The translations under genes were made by a program, and so were the position numbers. Positions 24,197 to 33,811 of a stretch of DNA of 35,111 nt are shown one piece after another. Under the pieces are notes generated by a model. The model was not told the DNA's origin, did no database searches, and worked only from the letters and a program-made list of their open reading frames with translations. Each line of letters starts with the position of its first letter. Position 1 is the first letter of the stretch. This DNA is from a virus. The stretch lies in the IMG/VR virus record IMGVR_UViG_3300048837_000140, positions 1-35,111 of that record. The stretch is one strand, 5' to 3'.

Positions 24197-26365
24197 ATGA
24201 CGGTTGAAACGGAAGTCTCTACTTGGGAGTTCAGTGGCAACGGCGTCACGACCGCTTTCGCCATCCCAGCGCGGTTTCTGGCCGATTCTGACCTTGTTGT
24301 GTCGTCTATTGACTCTAACGGGTCAGAGTCTATTAGGACGCTCGCAACGCATTATACGGTCTCTGGCGCGGGGGCTGAGAATGGCGGCACTGTCACATTC
24401 CTGACAGCTCCGGCGTCGAATACGACCATCCTAGTGCGGCGGGTGCTGGATATAACGCAGCCGACAGACATCCGTAATCAAGGGCGGTTCCTCGCCACCA
24501 TCCATGAGGATGTATTTGACCGGCTGACAATGATCGAGCAGCAGCAGGAAGAAGTGCTGAATCGGTCGTTGCGAATGTCCCACCTTGAAGATGTCATTGA
24601 TCCGATCCCGGCTGGGTCAAGCACCTATGACAAGTTCCTCTACCGGGACTCTGCTGGCGACATAACGTGGGTTAGCGGCACACCATCCGACCCGATAACC
24701 GTCAGGACAACCATCGGCTATCCGACATCCGGAGATACCGCGCTTGCCACTGGCTACACCTATACGCCTGGTAGCAACGACTTGTCCCTGTACCTGAATG
24801 GCGTCAAGCAGGTCGTCGGGGTGGACTACACGGAGACGGACGAGAACACCGTCACACTGACTGTCCCAGCAACGACTGGCGACATATATGAGATTGATAT
24901 TGGCACGATACGCGACGTAACAATGCTGCGCCCAAACAAGGTAGTGGCAGAGATAACAGCGACCACTGGGCAAACGGCAATCACCGTCCCGGCTTACAGC
25001 ATCAACAACGACGAGATTGAGGTTTTCTTCAATGGCGCACTGCTGTCAAGCACCGACTATGTAGAGACAAACAGCACAACGGTAACTCTAACAGCGCCAT
25101 GTGTTGCGGGTGACTTGATCCGGGTATTGATCGGGCAAGGCTATGACGTAGCTACGCCAGAGTTGACGGCTACTGACATTGGCAGGCTGCTCTACCCGCA
25201 GACGGCGGCTGAGATTGCCGCTGGCGTTACGCCTACGGACTACGGCTACGCGCCGGGTGACGTAAGGCGGTACGGGGCTGATACGACCGCGACAGCCGCG
25301 GTCAACGACACGGCCATTCAGGCGGCGCTGGACGCCAACGGCACGATTGAGTTGTGGGAGATCTACCCGATCAACGCCGCGCTGTCGATGAACGACTACA
25401 ACTTCATAAATGGCCGTGGGCGGAACAGTGGGCTGGCGGCATCGCACGCGGGCGCTGTCCTTAAGGGCAAGTCGGTCACCACCTACGCCACGACCAACGT
25501 CCGGCGGTACAGCGGCGGCGGTCGTGATTTCACGATCACCGGCCCCGGTGTTGGAGTTGCCGGAAGCCTCGCGCTGGATATGCGCGGCTGCACGATGTTC
25601 AAGTGGTGGGGGCTGTTGGTTTCCGGGGTGGAGACCGGCGTCAAGCAGGGCGACGGTTACGCCACGTTCTACAACGAGTACCACGGCTGCGACCTAAACG
25701 GCGTCGGTACAGGTTACAACAACACCACGCTCGGCAATGAGAACAAGGTGTTTGGAGGGCGCGTAAATGACTGCGTGACCGGCACCATTGACGATGATAA
25801 TTCATGCAACACTTACATCGGTCTAGCTATCGAGGCGTTTACCACGACGGGTCACAGCGTCTCGCCCACCGCCGCATCCCTGCTCACTCGGTTCATCGGG
25901 TCTCGCTTGGAGAACTTACCCACGGTTGGCACTGGCATCCTAATCGGAGCGACCGCGCAGGACACGCTGATCGAGTCCGTGTACTTCACTGGCCTGGCCG
26001 CCGACATCACGGACGCCGGTCTCCGCACGTCGGTACTTCTACCCAGAGGGGCGGCAGCTACGCCTTACCTCCAGTTCAACGGCGGAACTGGCATCAGCAA
26101 GATTCTGAAAGTGGCCGTTGTCCATGACGTGGCCTCGCTGGCTTCAGCGACATTCCGTCAAGAGGGGCCGATCACGGTCACGGGTGCCGCCGTTGGGGAT
26201 GCAGTAACAGTCACTCTCCCGGCTGCATGGCCTAACAACATTATCGTTGGGGTGCCGATTATCTCAGCGACTGACACGGTTTACCTTCCGATTTATAACC
26301 CGTCCGTTGGGGCTGTTGATCCAGCTTCAGGGACGTTTGTTTTCAATGTTATGAAGTTCACTTAA
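24197..26365 (+). CDS. Tail fibre/tailspike with T7-type virion anchor and beta-helix (722 aa)
   Basis: An adhesin fixed to the tail. The ATG at 24197 has RBS AGGGGA; earlier in-frame codons lack one. Residues 1-150 (WEFSGNGVTTAFAIPARFLADSDLVV...) form the T7 fibre-type particle-binding domain. Two related beta repeats follow at about 172-240 and 250-313; both contain a LYLNGVKQ/VFFNGALL-like strand, a DY-ET motif and a TVTLT strand. YPQTAAEIAAGVTPTDYGYAPGDVRRYGA near 333 is the common hinge preceding pectate-lyase-like right-handed beta-helices. The C-terminal small beta domain ends FNVMKFT. The substrate or receptor is unknown, as is whether it has depolymerase activity. Confidence 0.85.
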   Translation: MTVETEVSTWEFSGNGVTTAFAIPARFLADSDLVVSSIDSNGSESIRTLATHYTVSGAGAENGGTVTFLTAPASNTTILVRRVLDITQPTDIRNQGRFLATIHEDVFDRLTMIEQQQEEVLNRSLRMSHLEDVIDPIPAGSSTYDKFLYRDSAGDITWVSGTPSDPITVRTTIGYPTSGDTALATGYTYTPGSNDLSLYLNGVKQVVGVDYTETDENTVTLTVPATTGDIYEIDIGTIRDVTMLRPNKVVAEITATTGQTAITVPAYSINNDEIEVFFNGALLSSTDYVETNSTTVTLTAPCVAGDLIRVLIGQGYDVATPELTATDIGRLLYPQTAAEIAAGVTPTDYGYAPGDVRRYGADTTATAAVNDTAIQAALDANGTIELWEIYPINAALSMNDYNFINGRGRNSGLAASHAGAVLKGKSVTTYATTNVRRYSGGGRDFTITGPGVGVAGSLALDMRGCTMFKWWGLLVSGVETGVKQGDGYATFYNEYHGCDLNGVGTGYNNTTLGNENKVFGGRVNDCVTGTIDDDNSCNTYIGLAIEAFTTTGHSVSPTAASLLTRFIGSRLENLPTVGTGILIGATAQDTLIESVYFTGLAADITDAGLRTSVLLPRGAAATPYLQFNGGTGISKILKVAVVHDVASLASATFRQEGPITVTGAAVGDAVTVTLPAAWPNNIIVGVPIISATDTVYLPIYNPSVGAVDPASGTFVFNVMKFT

Positions 26366-26436
26366 CAGCGGATGATGCCCTGATGTTGTTGAGCAATGGG
26401 ACCAACTGGTACGAAGTCAGCAGGAGCGTCAACTAA
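26362..26436 (+). pseudogene. Orphan C-terminal remnant of a tailspike
   Basis: Immediately after the fibre stop, in the -1 frame, lie 24 codons plus TAA that read LTADDALMLLSNGTNWYEVSRS + VN. An LLSNGTNWYEVSRS-like ending is a familiar C-terminus of phage beta-helix spikes. It has no sensible start of its own; the in-frame ATG would give a 17-residue peptide. It looks like the 3' end of an older spike gene left behind by recombination. Alternatively, it is the true fibre end displaced by a one-base deletion (ACTTTA to ACTTA). Confidence 0.55.
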
Positions 26437-26440
26437 ATGA

Positions 26441-26707
<267 letters not shown>

Positions 26708-26708
26708 C

Positions 26709-27080
26709 ATGACAAATGCAAGGTCAACGGGGCGGATCGGACGGGTTGATCGCGGGCAGTCCTATGGGCTTTCCGAAGCATTCACCGCCTCCGACACGCT
26801 GACCACTGCCGAGTCTGGCAAGCACTGCACCAACATCGGCGCGGTGATTCCCGTCACTCTCACCGCCCCTGCCAGCCCTGTGCTTTACGACGAGTACACG
26901 CTTGAGCGGGTGGCTGGTTACGCCTTCCGGTTCAAGCCGGGTGCGGGTCACACGGTCAACGGTGGCACGGCTGACAAGTACGTTGAGCTGGCCGCTACCG
27001 GGGGGCTGACGTTCAAGTACATCCGTGCGGGCGCGTGGGTGATCGTCAACGAGTCGGCAGCTTGGAACTTTGAGCCATGA
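26709..27080 (+). CDS. Small beta-rich receptor-module protein (123 aa)
   Basis: Alternating short strands (IPVTLTAPASP, DEYTLERVAGYAFRFKPG, KYVELAATGGLTFKYIRAGAWVIVN) suggest a beta-sandwich, with a basic N-terminus. It is like small accessory proteins near phage spikes in which a GxhvT-LP...YxFxR...AW-F pattern recurs; a precise function is not known. It begins one base after the previous stop and overlaps the next start (ATGA). Confidence 0.6.
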   Translation: MTNARSTGRIGRVDRGQSYGLSEAFTASDTLTTAESGKHCTNIGAVIPVTLTAPASPVLYDEYTLERVAGYAFRFKPGAGHTVNGGTADKYVELAATGGLTFKYIRAGAWVIVNESAAWNFEP

Positions 27081-27889
27081 TCGGTCTAGGGATTAACCTG
27101 TGGCGGCGCGGCGGCGGGGGCTTCCAATACCCGATGGGCGTGTTCGACGGTGATTATCTCTGGAACGATCCAGATACGAATACAGCGTGGACAGCATCTG
27201 ACACGACGAGCTGCACGCTGGTCTGTGAGATACGGACCCCAGCACTCCCTACGGGCGCTGACTGGACGCTGGTGGGGGTAGGGGCGGTGGCCGGCGCACC
27301 GCACCCGAAGGCGTTTTTGAAGGTCACATCAGCGGGCGAGGTGTATGTCTTTGTTGCGAACAGCTCAATCACATGGCCCCTATACACCGGCATCACGACC
27401 GACGCCGCGCTCGTGCCTGACACGAGGTACATGATCCACGCAGTCGTTGACACCACGGCCACCGGGGATGAGATCCGCGTATGGGTGAACGGCGTCGAGA
27501 AAACAGTTACGGTAACGGTAGATCAGGGACTTGGTAGCGACGTATTAGACTGGTCAAGCACCGCCCCCGCCACGCTTTCGGGCGGTCGCCGCGGCTCGGT
27601 TGGCATTCAGGTCAGCGCCTTCGGTTCGGGCGGGTCAGTCGTTACCGCATCTAGGGTCGGCTACATCGACGGCGGGTCGGGGGACGTTCCTGTCGAGATC
27701 GGGCTTGCCTTTTTCAGCACGGCGGCGATTACTGATCCAGCGGAGTTTTATGGGCCGGTCGGTGTTGATCTGTCGGCATATGCAGCAACAGTGCCTATGC
27801 TCCTCGGGCACACGGAGACGTATGACGTTGCCGCATGGGCGGCTGGTCGGAACGACGGCACCGGCCCTGATCTGACGGTGGCCCCATGA
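27077..27889 (+). CDS. Concanavalin A/laminin-G-like protein (270 aa)
   Basis: After a Gly-rich N-terminus (LWRRGGGG) the sequence follows the beta-jelly-roll pattern of LamG/ConA-like domains: CTLVCEIRTP, WTLVGVG, TRYMIHAVVDTTATGDEIRVWVNGVEK and SVGIQVSAFGSG. Such domains bind glycans. In this cluster it may be a carbohydrate-contacting subunit of the host-recognition apparatus. It is coupled by ATGA overlaps on both sides. The fold assignment is by pattern only. Confidence 0.6.
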   Translation: MIGLGINLWRRGGGGFQYPMGVFDGDYLWNDPDTNTAWTASDTTSCTLVCEIRTPALPTGADWTLVGVGAVAGAPHPKAFLKVTSAGEVYVFVANSSITWPLYTGITTDAALVPDTRYMIHAVVDTTATGDEIRVWVNGVEKTVTVTVDQGLGSDVLDWSSTAPATLSGGRRGSVGIQVSAFGSGGSVVTASRVGYIDGGSGDVPVEIGLAFFSTAAITDPAEFYGPVGVDLSAYAATVPMLLGHTETYDVAAWAAGRNDGTGPDLTVAP

Positions 27890-29643
27890 CGATCTCTACC
27901 ACAGCTAGACTCACTGGCCCGAGGCGGATGATCGGGTTCTTTTCCGGGGACCCGCAGCCCACGTCAGTCAAGATTGTGCTTGCGAGTTTTACTGACGCGG
28001 CTATCACTGTGTCGGTTTATTCCAATGCTGCCAGAACCACGCTGGTTACTACCGTGACGGTCAATGCGTCTGCCGGGGCCGCCCCGAAGCTCGCCAAGTA
28101 TTGCGATGACCGCGCCAGCTCAGCCCTTGATCCCGGCCCGGACGTATCTGGTGTGACATACCTCTGCTGGGTCGGCTCGACGACGATCACGGGCCTGTCG
28201 GCAAATACCCGGTACTTCCTCAAACTGGTACAGGTGCAGGGTGGTAGCACTATCACTGAAACAGATGCATCAACCTGCACGGCCCCTGCTGCTGGCACGG
28301 ATTTCTCGGTCTACTTTGCCAACTGCGATAACTCCCACGCTTTCGATTATGTGGAGGGCGGCGGCGGGTGGAAAACGATTGCGCAAGACATTGTGCGCGG
28401 ATATACGCAGTGCAAGTATCTCGTCTGGGCAGATGACATTGGTTACACCGATTGGCTGCGCACGACAGATATATCTGGCGGAACGGACGCAGTCACTGGC
28501 AAGAACATATCCGCAAAGCCGATCTTCGATCCGATCGCGTACAACTACGGCTATTTGTATCTGGTACTGCTCGGCATGATGGGCCAGAACGCCACGTCAG
28601 AGCTGGCGTGGGGGGCTGACCGCAATCGCATGTTCTGTATGCGCAACATGCCGATTGCGTGGCAGTGGGGCGATCATGAGTTCAACAACGATTGCGGCCA
28701 CTGGTCAGGCGCTCTGTACGTTGGTACAGGGAGCGTTCCAGGGTCTACTGCTGCGCAGGCAACCCCGTGGTACACGCCGGGGAAGACTGCATGGGATACG
28801 TTGATCGGGCTGGCGAACCCTACGCCGACAATCAAATCTGCGGATACCGCAGCGAATCACTGGGCATGGTCTCTTGGCGATCTGCTGATTCTGTGTCCGG
28901 ACTCGATTACGAACGGGTCTGGGTGCCCGGTGATGGATGGGGTTCCCATACTTGCTGACACGCTGCTCGGAGTCGGGCAGATTACCGATCTGCTGAACGC
29001 GGCGAACACGACGCACCCATTCAAGTGCTTTGTCCTGCCAACCTTTGATTTTCAGTCGTGGGAGACCATCACTGATGACGGTCTCGGTCACGGCAACGGA
29101 GCGTGCGGGACGCATATCCCGCTGCAAGAGTCTTCACCGCAGGACTATGACCAACTGGTCTGGTCGGTCGGTGCCACACCAAAGTCACTGATGGACAACC
29201 CGAAGACCAACGGCACCGAAGGCGTGCTGGTGCTGATGCACGGGGACATTCACCGATCATCGGTAGACCAGTACCACGGCAACAAGGCACGGACGGGGAT
29301 GACTGGTCTGGTCGGGTCGTGGGTCAATGTCCACTACGGATGCACGGGAGGGCAGGACAATATCGCCGTGGCCGAGGGGGTGCTATCGCTGTGGGATGCT
29401 CCAGCCGGAGATGATGGTCTTGTGTGCTTGTGGTATCCCGCGTTGCAGACGGCGTGGCCAGACGGGGAGACAGCCCCAACTGCGCTTAATAACTTCCCGA
29501 GCTACGGGCGCATTGATGTGAGCGGCAGTCTTCCAACCAAAGAAATCAACGTCCGACTGTTCCAGCGCAGCGATGAAACGAACGCGCATGTGCCTGAAGT
29601 GTGGTCGGGAGTCTTTCAAGTCGGCAGCAACTTGCCAATATGA
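27886..29643 (+). CDS. PhoD-like metallophosphatase in the receptor module (585 aa)
   Basis: The N-terminal about 130 residues are beta-rich with a fibronectin III-like pattern (TITGLSANTRYFLKL). The rest follows the PhoD-type alkaline phosphatase/phosphodiesterase layout: FANCDNSH (C147, D148), WADDIGYTDW, WQWGDHEFNND (D263, H264, N267, D269) and MHGDIHRSS (H452, D454, H456). These positions match the metal-site motifs of PhoD relatives. It could cleave phosphodiester bonds in capsule, O-antigen or teichoic-type polymers during adsorption, or be a phosphate scavenger. Its place among spike genes favours the first. No signal peptide is seen, which suits a virion part. Confidence 0.7.
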   Translation: MTISTTARLTGPRRMIGFFSGDPQPTSVKIVLASFTDAAITVSVYSNAARTTLVTTVTVNASAGAAPKLAKYCDDRASSALDPGPDVSGVTYLCWVGSTTITGLSANTRYFLKLVQVQGGSTITETDASTCTAPAAGTDFSVYFANCDNSHAFDYVEGGGGWKTIAQDIVRGYTQCKYLVWADDIGYTDWLRTTDISGGTDAVTGKNISAKPIFDPIAYNYGYLYLVLLGMMGQNATSELAWGADRNRMFCMRNMPIAWQWGDHEFNNDCGHWSGALYVGTGSVPGSTAAQATPWYTPGKTAWDTLIGLANPTPTIKSADTAANHWAWSLGDLLILCPDSITNGSGCPVMDGVPILADTLLGVGQITDLLNAANTTHPFKCFVLPTFDFQSWETITDDGLGHGNGACGTHIPLQESSPQDYDQLVWSVGATPKSLMDNPKTNGTEGVLVLMHGDIHRSSVDQYHGNKARTGMTGLVGSWVNVHYGCTGGQDNIAVAEGVLSLWDAPAGDDGLVCLWYPALQTAWPDGETAPTALNNFPSYGRIDVSGSLPTKEINVRLFQRSDETNAHVPEVWSGVFQVGSNLPI

Positions 29644-29676
29644 CGCGCCCGTCTTCACTGTTTTTGAGGGTTTGAC

Positions 29677-31965
29677 ATGAGACTGAAAGCATTAGCCGAA
29701 CACAACCGCGTTGTCCGGCTTGAGGATTGGACGGGGCTGGACTACACCGGGCAGACGGATATGTCCACCATCGTCCAGCAGTGGCAGGATCAGGCGTTTG
29801 CTGCCGGTCGTGTTGCGATGGCTCCGGCTGGCATATTTGGGCTGTCAACGAAGGTGATCTTCCGCGCCCCGACTGAAGGGGCAGGTGGGCAACGATTCGG
29901 GCAACAGTCACTGACGCCGACCACGGGAGCAGTCCCGTATACCTGTTTCAAGAATCTCGCGATCAACGACAACTCGTGGATGATCGACGTTGAAACGGTC
30001 GATAACTCACGGATGCAGGGATTCCTAAAGGGGTTCCGCGTTCACGCGGGCGGATTGAATGTTTCCTTGATGCGGGTGCTTGGTGTTGAGGCAGTAACTG
30101 ATGTCGGCGTCGGTCACTTCTCGTTTGAGAAGTTCCTTTGGGACGATATTTGTGCCTATGGTGGTTGGGTAAACCTGGAGCATTACGGCTACGGTGGAGC
30201 AATCCGTGGCGTCTACTCACGAGCCGCTAGACTGTCAGCATTCAGGGCGTATCTGTGTAACGCACTCCGGGTTGAAGGTGGCTGGTTCGGCGTAGCGAAC
30301 AGTACCGCATGGGAATTTGAAGTGTTCGGGCGTCAGGCGTATGACAATGTTGAATCCTCGCACGGAATCACATTCAATCAGACTGTGTTCCAGTCTGAAG
30401 ATGCGTCGAATGCAGGAAACGGGTTGCGAATATCAGAGGGCGTTAGAGAGGTAAGGATAAACGCTTATTTTGAGTCGCATAAGGTTGTTGCAGGTGGCGG
30501 CGGAATTGCTTTGATGGTCGGGTGTAATAGAGCTGGGCACCCTTCCCCTGAGATACCGATAGAGGTTGATATTGCCGATCCAACAAAGGACGCGCCTACC
30601 AATGACCCAAGATACGCAGCGAGGCATATAGACCTGTCTGGATGTACTGGCGGCTATGCGGGGGGGACGGTTTCCCCTACGCAGGGAAGTCGTTTTGTAT
30701 TCGGTAATGTTCGCGGTATAACTTGGGGAACGCATGGGCTTGGTGGTCGTTGGGCGGAGTATTCAAAACACACTCACGATATTCGTGACTACCCACTTTC
30801 TAATACAACGCAATACTCTACGTCACTCTCCGGTGTGGGTGGGACGACAACAGACGACACCGTAGCTGCTGGCATAGATGTAATACCAGTTGTGGCTACA
30901 ACCATGTTCGGTGTCGGAGAGGTTGTCTATGTAAACCTTGTTGATATTTCGGGCAGATACAATGTTCACGAAAGTACGGTAAGCGCGATTGATCCCGGTG
31001 TATCAATCACTATCGCTGATGTGATACCGACTGGCAGATCAGTCGCATCGGGGGCACTGGTTAGTCGGAACAAGCTCGACAGAATAGCAACAGGACTCGG
31101 AGTTGCTGATGAATTGAACCGTGGAGGAGAGGCGGCGGTTAATCTTCTGCCCGCTGGTAACTTTGTAGGGACGGTAAGTGCCGCACCTATTGCCGGGTAT
31201 GTCCACGGCGTCAAGTCAAATGGCACATCAATAGGCAATGGGCGTGCGTTGATAGCAACAGACACTACTGTCAAACGACACGGTAGGCCGACACTGAAAG
31301 TGACGCGCAAGGGAACGGTAATCGGCGGAGCGCAAACCTGCCGTTTCATCCTGTATCCGCATGGCAATGAGTCCCTTGTTCAAACTGGCGTCCCGATAGT
31401 CGTGGCCGGTTGGATGCTGATGGAGGATGTGTCCCCGTATAACAGCACGGACTTTTCGTCGTCAGCTACTTATGACTTGCCGATGATTGGCCTCACTACC
31501 CATGATGGGACTACTGAAACGCATATGCTTGGGTCTGCGGCTGGATACCCCAAAGCGGGCGAGTGGTATCCGTTCCTGTACACGTTCACGATTAATGACC
31601 CAAACGTGACGAGACTTGGAATAAATTTTATGCCTTCAGCCGGATCAGGATGGAACTGGACGACTGATGCTTCAGTGTGGTTTGACTCTCTCGGCATCTT
31701 CATCAACCCGCGCAGTTATCAGGACATTATCAACGGCAACTATTCGCATCATGCGTCTGCGGGCAAGTTTGAAGGTGGTGCTTTTTATTGGAAAGCAACG
31801 CAGGCTGATGCGACGGCAACGATTGCAGATACTGAGGTCTACTTCGCAGTAGGCGATACCGTCGAATACACCGATCCCGTCTTAGGCGGCGTCAAGGGCA
31901 AGGTCTGCACCACGGCAGGCGCAGGCGGGACGGCAGTGTTCAGAGACTTCGGTGTGATCGCGTAA
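29677..31965 (+). CDS. Second tailspike-like protein (762 aa)
   Basis: The N-terminus has a short virion-side segment, then VQQWQDQAFAAGRVAMAPAGIFGLSTKVIF, a pattern seen at the beginning of right-handed beta-helix spikes (a low column of Gly/Ala with VIFRAP turns). The middle alternates short strands with Asn/Gly turns. The C-terminal region (about 520-700) looks like a carbohydrate-binding beta-sandwich (RPTLKVTRKG, VAGWMLMEDVSPY, WYPFLYTFTINDPNVTRLGINF). RBS GAGGG. The interior (about 30400-31150) is lower in G+C (27/60 in 30421-30480), suggesting exchange. A depolymerase or adhesin role is inferred. Confidence 0.7.
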   Translation: MRLKALAEHNRVVRLEDWTGLDYTGQTDMSTIVQQWQDQAFAAGRVAMAPAGIFGLSTKVIFRAPTEGAGGQRFGQQSLTPTTGAVPYTCFKNLAINDNSWMIDVETVDNSRMQGFLKGFRVHAGGLNVSLMRVLGVEAVTDVGVGHFSFEKFLWDDICAYGGWVNLEHYGYGGAIRGVYSRAARLSAFRAYLCNALRVEGGWFGVANSTAWEFEVFGRQAYDNVESSHGITFNQTVFQSEDASNAGNGLRISEGVREVRINAYFESHKVVAGGGGIALMVGCNRAGHPSPEIPIEVDIADPTKDAPTNDPRYAARHIDLSGCTGGYAGGTVSPTQGSRFVFGNVRGITWGTHGLGGRWAEYSKHTHDIRDYPLSNTTQYSTSLSGVGGTTTDDTVAAGIDVIPVVATTMFGVGEVVYVNLVDISGRYNVHESTVSAIDPGVSITIADVIPTGRSVASGALVSRNKLDRIATGLGVADELNRGGEAAVNLLPAGNFVGTVSAAPIAGYVHGVKSNGTSIGNGRALIATDTTVKRHGRPTLKVTRKGTVIGGAQTCRFILYPHGNESLVQTGVPIVVAGWMLMEDVSPYNSTDFSSSATYDLPMIGLTTHDGTTETHMLGSAAGYPKAGEWYPFLYTFTINDPNVTRLGINFMPSAGSGWNWTTDASVWFDSLGIFINPRSYQDIINGNYSHHASAGKFEGGAFYWKATQADATATIADTEVYFAVGDTVEYTDPVLGGVKGKVCTTAGAGGTAVFRDFGVIA

Positions 31966-33101
31966 TGGCTAACCCCATCCTAGACTCGCACTACCCCACG
32001 ACGAGTAACGCGATACTCACGTCGCAGGGCTGGCCTGATGGCTCGTCAACGAATAGTGTGCTGGCAAGTCACGATGCGGATTACCCTGATCCTGGCGGTG
32101 GTGGCTTCACCGCAGTCCTGAACGCCGGCACGGGGGAGTTGGTCATTACCGGCACCGGGTTTGGCACGAAGTCTCCGGCTGCGCCGTTGTGGTTCAGTGA
32201 CTTCTCGGGTGCGACGGTTGACTCGCCAGATGCCATCACGTCAGGCGGATTCGACGAACACGATCACTCAATCACCGCTGACTTTCCTGCGCTGGTTTAT
32301 AAAAACGGTGAGGGGGTTGGCGGAGGCCGGTCGCTGCGAGTAACGAAAACGACGAACTACAACAACTTCCACCACACTGAAAAGCACTTCACGCAGACGC
32401 AAGAGCTGTTCATGTCGTCGTGGAACAGGTTTACCTACGTCAGCGGCAGCGGTACGTTGCAGGTCAAGGGGCATAGAGCTGGGCCTAGAGACGACCCCTC
32501 GGACCCGACGACGAACTACTACGATAATGGCAGGAGCGCCGGTCGCTTTGCGACGAGTTACTGGCTGGATGGTAGCGGGGATTTGTACCGTCTGAATGTA
32601 GACGTACTCCCCGGTGAGCCGGGGTGGACTAACGATTTTGAAATACCTACCGTCCCGAATCGCGCCGCGGGTAATCACATTAACTTTGAATCGTACTACC
32701 GCTACAACACCATATCGCCGGGCGTCCTCGCAGATGGCGTAACGACGCATACGATTAACGGCCTGACTGTGCTTAACCGCACTACTCGGACGGGGCGAGT
32801 TGACGCAGTAACCCCACCTGAGGGGATTGAGTATTGGCAGGTATCTCCGGGGCTTGATGAGTACGCTGTTGTGGTTGTTCAGGATTTGAGCCGCCCCTAC
32901 ATCGACAACACCCGCAAGCGCGTATTCCTCGGTAACGCGGCGACGCTCGGAGCCTGTACTGGTCGGTTCATCCTCCCGCCGACAGACTGGAGCGATACGC
33001 AAATCGTCTGCTCCCACGCCACGAACATCCCATCTGGCTATGACTGGGTGTACGTGATGGATGAGAACGATGCTGAGATCGCCAGCGGGGCGCGCACATG
33101 A
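31965..33101 (+). CDS. IPT/TIG-like receptor-module protein (378 aa)
   Basis: The beginning is polar and low complexity; AVLNAGTGELVITGTGFGTKSPAAPLWFSDF is typical of an IPT/TIG immunoglobulin-like domain start. A long beta-rich, aromatic-rich region follows (FHHTEKHF, YYRYNTISPG, EYWQVSPGLDEYAVVVVQDLSRPYI), ending with a second Ig-like unit (RVFLGNA...TDWSDTQIVCSHATNIPSGYDWVYVMDENDAEI). The function is not recognised. TAATG and ATGA overlaps tie it to the spike and the next gene, so it is probably a virion surface component. Confidence 0.6.
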   Translation: MANPILDSHYPTTSNAILTSQGWPDGSSTNSVLASHDADYPDPGGGGFTAVLNAGTGELVITGTGFGTKSPAAPLWFSDFSGATVDSPDAITSGGFDEHDHSITADFPALVYKNGEGVGGGRSLRVTKTTNYNNFHHTEKHFTQTQELFMSSWNRFTYVSGSGTLQVKGHRAGPRDDPSDPTTNYYDNGRSAGRFATSYWLDGSGDLYRLNVDVLPGEPGWTNDFEIPTVPNRAAGNHINFESYYRYNTISPGVLADGVTTHTINGLTVLNRTTRTGRVDAVTPPEGIEYWQVSPGLDEYAVVVVQDLSRPYIDNTRKRVFLGNAATLGACTGRFILPPTDWSDTQIVCSHATNIPSGYDWVYVMDENDAEIASGART

Positions 33102-33442
33102 GCAACTACTTCCACAACCTGCGCCTCTGGCTAACCGGCTTCGGCAAGCTCAGCTCGATCGGCTACAAACCCGGCTGGAACCCGTGGGTGTTCTCCCCCG
33201 TCTACTTGCTCGACTGCGGCCTGAATGTCTTAACAGGCGGGGCAGTCTGCCCGCTGTCGCGGCGATTCCAAGATCACCGCTCCGGCTGGGTCTGGGACAA
33301 GATCCTCGACATCATCGAGGCCTTCGACAAATACCACGGCCTTTCCGCTGGCCCGCCTTTGTTCGGGTCAGTCGAGTGCAGTAAACGAGTGCAGATATTC
33401 GTGACAACGGCGTGGCTTGCTGCGCTTTTCCTTTGGCAATAA
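33098..33442 (+). CDS. Small protein with C-terminal membrane segment (114 aa), unknown
   Basis: It is rich in Trp, Gly and Pro with a central CPLSRRFQDHR and an aspartate/histidine-containing helix (ILDIIEAFDKYHG). The last 15 residues are hydrophobic (FVTTAWLAALFLWQ), suggesting membrane association. It overlaps the previous gene by ATGA. It lies at the border between spike and lysis genes, and I do not recognise a function. Confidence 0.6.
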   Translation: MSNYFHNLRLWLTGFGKLSSIGYKPGWNPWVFSPVYLLDCGLNVLTGGAVCPLSRRFQDHRSGWVWDKILDIIEAFDKYHGLSAGPPLFGSVECSKRVQIFVTTAWLAALFLWQ

Positions 33443-33469
33443 AAATGGAAACCCAACTGGTGAGGCACG

Positions 33470-33811
33470 ATGGATGAAGGATTCAGTTTCCGTGAGGCGG
33501 CGACTTGGGCTATCTCAACGCTGGCGATTGCAGTGAGTGCGCTGAGTGCGAAGGTGTGGAAGGGGCACGAGGAAAGGGTGGGAACGTTGGAAGCAGCACA
33601 CAACCAACACGTCCACGACCTGACGCAGCACGCGGTGGCTGACGCTGGTGCCCACGACAGGATCAAAGAGCATCTGGCCGATGAGATAAGCAAGCTGAAC
33701 GACAAGATAGACGCAAAGACTGACGCGCTCAGTACCCAGATCACGACGCAGCACGGGTCGCTAAGTGGGCAGATATTTGAGGTCATGAAACTCATCAAGG
33801 GGGGCAAATGA
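33470..33811 (+). CDS. Membrane-anchored coiled-coil protein (113 aa)
   Basis: One N-terminal hydrophobic segment (about residues 11-28, ATWAISTLAIAVSALSA) is followed by a long hydrophilic helix with a heptad-like pattern (EERVGTLEAAHNQHVHDL, DRIKEHLADEISKLNDKIDAK). Such proteins occur just before holins in phages and may be lysis accessories or anti-holins, but this is inference. RBS GGTGAGG. The stop overlaps the next start (ATGA). Confidence 0.55.
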   Translation: MDEGFSFREAATWAISTLAIAVSALSAKVWKGHEERVGTLEAAHNQHVHDLTQHAVADAGAHDRIKEHLADEISKLNDKIDAKTDALSTQITTQHGSLSGQIFEVMKLIKGGK

